From positions 15,648,698 to 15,712,697 of the forward strand of contig NC_023749.2 in the NCBI RefSeq assembly GCF_000499845.2: 64,000 nucleotides of DNA, in the 5' to 3' direction. This DNA comes from Phaseolus vulgaris (taxonomy: Eukaryota > Streptophyta > Magnoliopsida > Fabales > Fabaceae). Below the pieces are notes generated by a model. It was not told the origin of the DNA. It saw nothing but the letters and a program-made list of their open reading frames with translations, and made no database searches. Positions within the stretch are counted from its first letter, which is position 1. Each line of letters begins with the position of its first letter. Shown one piece after another: positions 58,348-64,000 of the stretch. The position numbers and the translations under genes are program-made.

Positions 58348-60272
58348 GGCTAAAGCTTTGTGTATATAGGTGTTTTACTTTGAGAAAGTTTAGGAAAGTT
58401 AAAGAAGGTAGTTTTCCAGGTAAGGGAGGTGAGTCACAAAGGACTACTTAAATACCAAGCCTTTTCCTTGCCAAAAACTATCCTCCAATATCTTCACACA
58501 AGACTTTCTCTTAGTGAAACACTTAGAACACAAATAAGTTGAGAAATCAATTTTTTTTTTTCAATGCAAGAAAACAATGTATGCTAACTAATTTAACAAA
58601 GCTAGTCGGTTTAACACAAAATAAGCATGCAAAGCGTTACTACTAAGCAAAAAGAAAGACAATCACCAACAATTAACAAAATTAAACATGCAAAACGTAG
58701 CTATGAAAGCAAAAGAAAAGCAATTACAAACAAGTAACAATTACTAATCAAGAATGCTATACTATTCGGCCCTAGGTGAGGCTTCTTGGACACTTTGAGC
58801 CCTTGAAGACACACTCACCGTCTAAACGTAATTAACAAGGTAATTAACAATAAACCAAGTTGCAAAGGAAATAAGAGAACTCCCTTTGCTGATCCTCTTT
58901 TTGGTTAGTGCACTTCTTTGTTGTCTTTGCTTGTTGATCTTCCTAGTGTTTGTAGTGTTTTCAAAAATGCTTGTTTCGGCTTTGGCCTTGTCTTCTCCTT
59001 AGAATGATGGTCTTTAATTCTCCAATTTCCAGCACCTAGCAAAGGGCTAAACCTTAACCAAATCAAGTTCCCATTCACATAAGCACCAAAGAAGAATTAA
59101 ATTCCAGCACCCAAATTAGAGGTCAAAGAACAAAAGCAAGAAACAAATTTAATTGAATAAAACAGTACCACCAAAAGGATTTAGATTGTGACAACTAGAA
59201 AGAGAGTCAATTAAGTAAAGCAAACAAATAAAGGTACTCAAATAAAAGTTGGCACACAAAAGAATTCCTAAAGAAAAGCACTAGATTAGATGACCAAATA
59301 AAAAAAAAAAAAACAGCACCACTGGAAAATGTTGTGGGCCAGAAAACGTGTTTGTTCCCCGATTTATGCTGAGCTGTATTTTTAGAATTTGGCTCTGAAA
59401 TTTGTTATGCAAGATATTCATGATCTTATCTAAAATCTGGCTTTGGATTCACTCAAAACGGATGCACCATTTTTTTTAATAAATTTTGCAAAATTGGTGT
59501 TCGGTTAGGCCAGCTGGAGCGCTTCAGATTTGCACTCTGATCTTAAAAGATTTATCATTTTTTTTCTGTTGCTTCTTTTGACCTAATTCTTTTTTTGTCC
59601 TTTCTATAACACTTTAAACTTGCATTTTCCAGAAAGTCAGAATTTTCCTATGGGTGGAAATATATTTCTGGGTTAAAACAGCCAAAACAGAGAAGGTGTA
59701 AACAGGGGAATCTGAAAACTGGAAACAAAAACAGCAAGATACCAAAGTTTAGACAAAATGGAAATTTGTGAAATAGAATTGTGTATGATCTAAACACAAT
59801 ATGAACTCAAACTAAAAATTAAAAAGGCACCAAAGGAGCAAAGAACAGCAGATTCAAGCAAAATAAAGAGACCCAAAATCAAGAAACAAATAAGCCAAAT
59901 AAAAGGACTACTATGAATTGTTGACAATATGGATGAACATGACTTGACAAAACATGTATAGATTCAGAAAATTAAAGACTCAAAGCATAATATGAACCAA
60001 ATAAGGAAAGCAATAAAGACTCAAAGCCTAAAAGAAAATAGCAACACAAAGGTGTATGGAATCCTATCACAAAGTGCACAAGAACTTGTTCAAGATCAAA
60101 TGAACAAGAGTGCTTCGGTTGGATCTTCCACAAAGCACACCAAGAACAAATTAAAATGTAAAAAACAGCAAGACAAGTAAGGAAAGTAAATGACAATATG
60201 AAATAAAGGAGAACTAAAATTGAAAAGACAAGGAGCTATTCATCTTGAAGAACCAAAGCTCATGATACCAAA
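58348..60272 (-). other. Long leader and primer-binding site of the left copy
   Basis: About 1.9 kb between the 5' LTR and the ORF, mostly non-coding. The primer-binding site (minus TTTGGTATCATGAGC, 60258-60272) abuts the LTR. A 74-codon hydrophobic frame (60196-59972) exists and is mirrored at 60987-61220, but it has no family features. The leader closest to the ORF matches 51189-51417. Confidence 0.65.
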
Positions 60273-60497
60273 TGATGGCATTTTCATGAAGTTCTTCTTG
60301 AATCAATGTAGAGTATGGGGCGGAAGCAATGAATGAGAGTGAGCAAGATCCTCCTAAGAGTGGTGTTGATCTTGTAGGTGCATGATAAGTATGGGTATTG
60401 AGTGGTTCGGCCAGCTCAAGGGAAAAGATGAAGGAATTGAAGTTTAGAGCCTAGGATTCTAGGGAGAGCATAAAAACTAGACACACCCCTCCCCATG
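60273..60497 (-). repeat. Truncated 5' LTR of the left copy
   Basis: Matches the first about 200 bp of 55707-56470 (TGATGGCATTTTC... to CTAGGGAGA), then jumps to the GCATAAAAACTAGACACACC block. The TATA region and everything further upstream are missing from this LTR. Confidence 0.8.
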
Positions 60498-60910
60498 GAG
60501 GGGGTGAGCATAAAAACTAGACACACCCCTCCCCATGTGCTCATTTGTGCACCCATGTGCCATGTGCACCCATGTGCTTCACATTTACATTTCATTTGGC
60601 TAGCATTAGGGTTGCATTATGGTCCTCCTTAGCCTATAAAAGGAGGAGCCTACACCTTGTATTTTCAAGTTTATTGTGAGTAAAGTTATGCTGCCCATTT
60701 GTGCTCAACTTTGCTTCTCCCTAGAATCCTAGGCTCTAAACTTCAATTCCTTCATCTTTTCCCTTGAGCTTGCCGAACCACTCAATACCCATACTTATCA
60801 TGCACCTACAAGATCAACACCACTCTTAGGAGGATCTTGCTCACTCTCATTCATTGCTTCCGCCCCATACTCTACATTGATTCAAGAAGAACTTCATGAA
60901 AATGCCATCA
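60493..60910 (+). repeat. Truncated 5' LTR of the right copy
   Basis: Corresponds in reverse to 55707-56130 of the full LTR. It keeps the TATA box (CCTATAAAAGGAGG near 60635) and ends AAATGCCATCA at 60910, before the primer-binding site TTTGGTATCATGAGC. The upstream repeats of the full LTR are absent. Confidence 0.85.
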
Positions 60911-62771
60911 TTTGGTATCATGAGCTTTGGTTCTTCATGATGAGTAGCTCCTTGTCTTTTCAATTTTAGTTCTTCTTTATTTCATATTGTCATTTACTTT
61001 CCTTACTTGTCTTGCTGTTTTTTACATTTTAATTTGTTCTTGGTGTGCTTTGTGGAAGATCCAACCGAAGCACTCTTGTTCATTTGATCTTGAACAAGTT
61101 CTTGTGCACTTTGTGATAGGATTCCATACACCTTTGTGTTGCTATTTTCTTTTACGCTTTGAGTCTTTATTGCTTTCATTATTTTGGTTCATATTATGCT
61201 TTGAGTCTTTAATTTTCTGAATCTATACATGTTTTGTCAAGTCATGTTCATCCATATTGTCAACAATTCATAGTAGTCCTTTTATTTGGCTTAATTGTTT
61301 CTTGATTTTGGGTCTCTTTATTTGCTTGAATCTGCTGTTCTTTGCTCCTTTGGTGCCTTTTAATTTTTAGTTTGAGTTCATATTGTGTTTAGATCATACA
61401 CAATTCTATTTCACAAATTTCCATTGTGTCTAAACTTTGGTATCTTGCTGTTTTTGTTTCCAGTTTTCAGATTCCCCTGTTTTCACCTTCTCTGTTTTGG
61501 CTGTTTTAACCCAGAAAAATATTTCCCCTCATAGAAAAATTTTGATTCTCTGGAAAATTCAAGTTTAAAGTGTTATAGAAAAGACAAAAAAAGAATTAGG
61601 TCAAAAGAAGCAACAGAAAAAAAATGATAAATCTTTTAAGATCAGAGCGCAAATCTGAAGCGCTCCAGCTGGCCTAACCGAACACCAATTTTGCAAAATT
61701 TATTAAAAAAAATGGTGCATCCGTTTTGAGTGAATCCAAAGCCATATTTTAGATAAGATCCTGAATATCTTGCATAACAAATTTCAGAGCCAAATTCTAA
61801 AAATACAGCTCAGCATAAATCGGGGAACAAACACGTTTTCTGGCCCACAACATTTTCCAGTGGTGCTGTTTTTTTATTTGGTCATCTAATCTAGTGCTTT
61901 TCTTTAGGAATTCTTTTTGTGTGCCAACCTTTAATTGAGTACCTTTATTTGTTTGCTTTAATTACTTGACTCTCTTTCTAGTTGTCACAATCTAAATCCT
62001 TTTGGTGGTACTGTTTTATTCAATTAAATTTGTTTCTTGCTTTTGTTCTTTGACCTCTAAATTGGGTGCTGGAATTTAATTCTTCTTTGGTGCTTATGTG
62101 AATGGGAACTTGATTTGGTTAAGGTTTAGCCCTTTGCTAGGTGCTGGAAATTGGAGGATTAAAGGCCATCATTCTAAGGAGAAGACAAGGCCAAAGCCGA
62201 AACAAGCATTCTTGAGAAAACACTACAAACACTTGGAAGATCAACAAGCAAAGACAACAAGGAAGTGCACTAACCAAAAAGAGGATCAACAAAGGGAGTT
62301 CTCTTACTTCCTTTGCAACTTGGTTTATTGTTAATTACCTTGTTAATTACGTTTAGACGGTGAATGTGTCTTCAAGGGCTCAAAGTGTCCAAGAAGCCTC
62401 ACCTAGGGCCGAATAGTATAGCATTCTTGATTAGTAATTGTAACTTGTTTGTAATTGCTTTTCTTTTGCTTTCATAGCTACGCTTTGCATGGTTATTTTG
62501 TTAAGTTTGTGTTAAACCGACTAGCTTTGTTGATTAGTAGCTTGCATTGTTTTCTTTCATTGAAAATTTGATTTCTCAACTTAATTGTGTTCTAAGTGGT
62601 TTACTAAGAGAAAGTTTTGTGTGAAGACATTGAGGGATAGTTTTTGGCTAAGGCAAAGGCTTGGTATTTAAGTAGTCCTTTGTGACTCACCTCCCTTACC
62701 TGGAAAACTACCTTCTTTGACTTTCCTAAGTTTTCTCAAGGTAAAATACTTGTATACACAAAGCTTTAGCC

Positions 62772-64000
62772 ATGTCTTCTTCTTCTCATTCTACAAAGTC
62801 TATTGGAAGTGAATTAAAATCTTTAAAAACTCTTTTGAAAGAAGTTTCACAAACTGTGCAATCAATTGCTTATAGACAATTGGAGAGTGAGACTAAACTT
62901 AATGTTTTGACTAAAGCAAAGGAAGAGAAGTCTCACATTCTAAAAAAATTACCTTCTCATGCATATATCTCTAAAGATCATGATTCTTTTGGGGAGGGAA
63001 GCATTAGAGTAAATGATTATTATCAAGCACCCCCTAGAAGACATAGAAGAGATAGAAAAGAACAAGAAAACCCAAGAGGGGTTAGGGTAGACCAACCCCA
63101 TTTCCATGGAAAAGAAAATATAGAAGCATGCGTAGATTGGGAAATGATGGTAGAAAAATTGTTTGCTTCCCATAAAGAAAGAAAGGAAAGAAAAACACAA
63201 AAGAAGAGAGGGGAAGTCGAAAGGGAAGCTAAAGAAAAAGAAGAAAAAGAAAAGCATGAGAAGACCCTTGAAGAACAAAAGGCGTGGGAGAAGAGTGTTC
63301 CTTCCCACAAGGTCATTCAACAAGACCAAAGATTTAAAAATACCTTTGAAAATATGTGTCTTGTTGAACAACCTCAAAGCCTTACCTTTTGTAAAGGAAC
63401 ACTTGCAAGCCTAAGTGAAAAAGAAGAGTCTTTAAAAGAAGCTTGCATAGATAAAAATGAAATAGATTATTTCTCATATGTGCTAGGATATCACCAAGTG
63501 AATGTCAAGTTTTTTATAAGCATCTACAAAAACAATTTTTTATGTGAAGTAGTGCCTAAAGAAACTTGTCATGTCTTATTGAGACAACCATTGCAAAGTG
63601 TACAAATCCTTATAAACAATGGTTGTCACAACGAGACTATCCTTACACATAAGAGAAAAAGTCTTCATGAAGGAGAACTCATGGGACAAATTAGAGTTGA
63701 TAAAACTCTAGAGCTTTTAAAAGGAAAACTTTTGTCCCCCATGAGAAAAGAAGTTCAAAGACATTACCTTAGGTACAATTCTTGTTTTCAAACTACGCCC
63801 AAGGCAATGTCTCATAAACTCTATACTCCTTCACCTTTTGCAAATGATCCTTGGGAAGATATAAATTTCATATTAAAACTCCCTAGGACAACAAAAGGTT
63901 GTGATTCAATCTTCATGGTTATGGATAAACTCTTCTCTAGAGAAGTGATACATCTTCATGGTTTATCTTCAAGCATAGTGTTGAATAGAGTTCCAAATTA
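62772..64000 (+). CDS. Fused gag / protease-like / integrase-like ORF, right copy (partial)
   Basis: From the ATG at 62772 the frame is open to the window edge (409 codons). Comparing by eye with the left copy I count about nine amino-acid differences and no stop or frameshift. Differences include D to E in the AKDEK segment, T to A before PPRR, R to M in WEMRVEK and L to I in NFLLKLP. The first two lost catalytic positions of integrase are the same in both copies. The end, including the HPQT segment, is off the window. It is therefore the same domain-fused, RT-less protein, not a separate gene. Confidence 0.75.
   Translation, partial: MSSSSHSTKSIGSELKSLKTLLKEVSQTVQSIAYRQLESETKLNVLTKAKEEKSHILKKLPSHAYISKDHDSFGEGSIRVNDYYQAPPRRHRRDRKEQENPRGVRVDQPHFHGKENIEACVDWEMMVEKLFASHKERKERKTQKKRGEVEREAKEKEEKEKHEKTLEEQKAWEKSVPSHKVIQQDQRFKNTFENMCLVEQPQSLTFCKGTLASLSEKEESLKEACIDKNEIDYFSYVLGYHQVNVKFFISIYKNNFLCEVVPKETCHVLLRQPLQSVQILINNGCHNETILTHKRKSLHEGELMGQIRVDKTLELLKGKLLSPMRKEVQRHYLRYNSCFQTTPKAMSHKLYTPSPFANDPWEDINFILKLPRTTKGCDSIFMVMDKLFSREVIHLHGLSSSIVLNRVPN

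Larger units (their letters stand above)
55707..60497 (-). mobile_element. Non-autonomous gypsy-derived element, left copy of inverted pair
   Basis: Minus-strand order is: truncated 5' LTR (60273-60497), primer-binding site, a leader of about 1.9 kb, fused ORF (58347-56836), pol-end relic, polypurine tract, 3' LTR (55707-56470). RT and RNase H are absent. The 3' LTR directly abuts the interrupted Tat-like RT; AAAGG (55702-55706) precedes it. The 5' LTR has lost its upstream promoter part and is joined to a second copy in the opposite direction. Confidence 0.85.
57119..64000. repeat. Large inverted repeat, arms about 3.3 kb, 248-bp spacer
   Basis: The left arm (57119-60467) and right arm (60716-64000) are reverse complements through ORF, leader, primer-binding site and LTR U5/R, with scattered substitutions and small indels. 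The right arm is still matching at the window end. The spacer is LTR sequence from the right copy plus a short direct repeat (GCATAAAAACTAGACACACC at 60468 and again at 60508). Confidence 0.92.
60493..64000 (+). mobile_element. Non-autonomous gypsy-derived element, right copy of inverted pair
   Basis: Plus-strand mirror of 55707-60497: truncated LTR, primer-binding site (60911-60925), leader (to 62771), fused ORF from 62772, running off the right edge. The 3' LTR would be outside the window. Confidence 0.85.

Noticed and set aside
59972..60196. Hydrophobic 74-codon frame in the leader, mirrored at 60987-61220
   Set aside because: Present twice only because of the inverted repeat; no domain, and the ends differ between copies, so no support for a membrane protein.

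Overview
This window is plant nuclear DNA. The A+T-rich intergenic sequence, the spliceosomal-type gene, the plant RING and J-like proteins and the dense nested LTR retrotransposons all fit a dicot, and the flavour of the retroelements suggests a phaseoloid legume (Phaseolus/Vigna/Glycine type). The species assignment is an inference. I see only two convincing host genes. One is a plus-strand RMA-type RING E3 ubiquitin ligase (CDS 21371-22096) with a probable 5'UTR exon and a 2.2 kb leader intron. The other is a minus-strand single-exon J-like protein (39925-40539) that lacks the HPD motif. Almost everything else is transposable-element sequence at different stages of decay.

Layout. 1-7260: a SIRE-type Ty1/copia element on the minus strand (5' LTR 5803-7260; its 3' LTR lies left of the window) that also carries a plant-transposon-domain ORF running off the left edge. 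It is inserted into the reverse transcriptase of an older, unrelated copia element on the minus strand (7261 to about 11103). 11152-11623: a CACTA-ended foldback element. 11624-18900: AT-rich intergenic DNA. 18918-22500: the RMA gene, with a SINE-like insertion in its leader intron. 22500-30045: intergenic DNA with gypsy LTR relics and a gag/RNase H copia deletion derivative. 30046-37404: a second SIRE-type copia element on the plus strand, interrupted by two solo LTRs that each have a perfect 5 bp target duplication, and truncated inside RT. 37405-42178: LTR relic, two LINE-like insertions and the J-like gene.

42179-47243: a complete-ended but internally deleted gypsy element (minus strand, TSD ATATA) carrying another solo LTR in its gag. 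48176-51417: a chimera in which the 5' half of one gypsy family (leader, gag, protease) is joined to the 3' end of a Tat-like gypsy (integrase tail, 3'UTR, LTR). 51418-55706: a plus-strand Tat-like gypsy whose gag-protease-RT is one frame broken by only two TAG codons. 55707-64000: two head-to-head copies of one gypsy-derived non-autonomous element that form an inverted repeat with arms of about 3.3 kb within the window. Each copy carries the same unusual fused ORF (503 aa, complete in the left copy): a gag N-terminus, a charged linker, a protease-like remnant and an integrase-like region that lacks the catalytic triad. No RT is present, yet the frame is open in both copies.

The most interesting material is the inverted pair with the conserved fused ORF, followed by the chimeric gypsy junction near 49.84 kb, the HPD-less J protein, and several insertions datable by their target-site duplications. 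Apart from the two host genes, most coding-like sequence is pseudogenic. Many of its stop codons are explained by C-to-T or G-to-A changes, as expected for methylated and silenced repeats.
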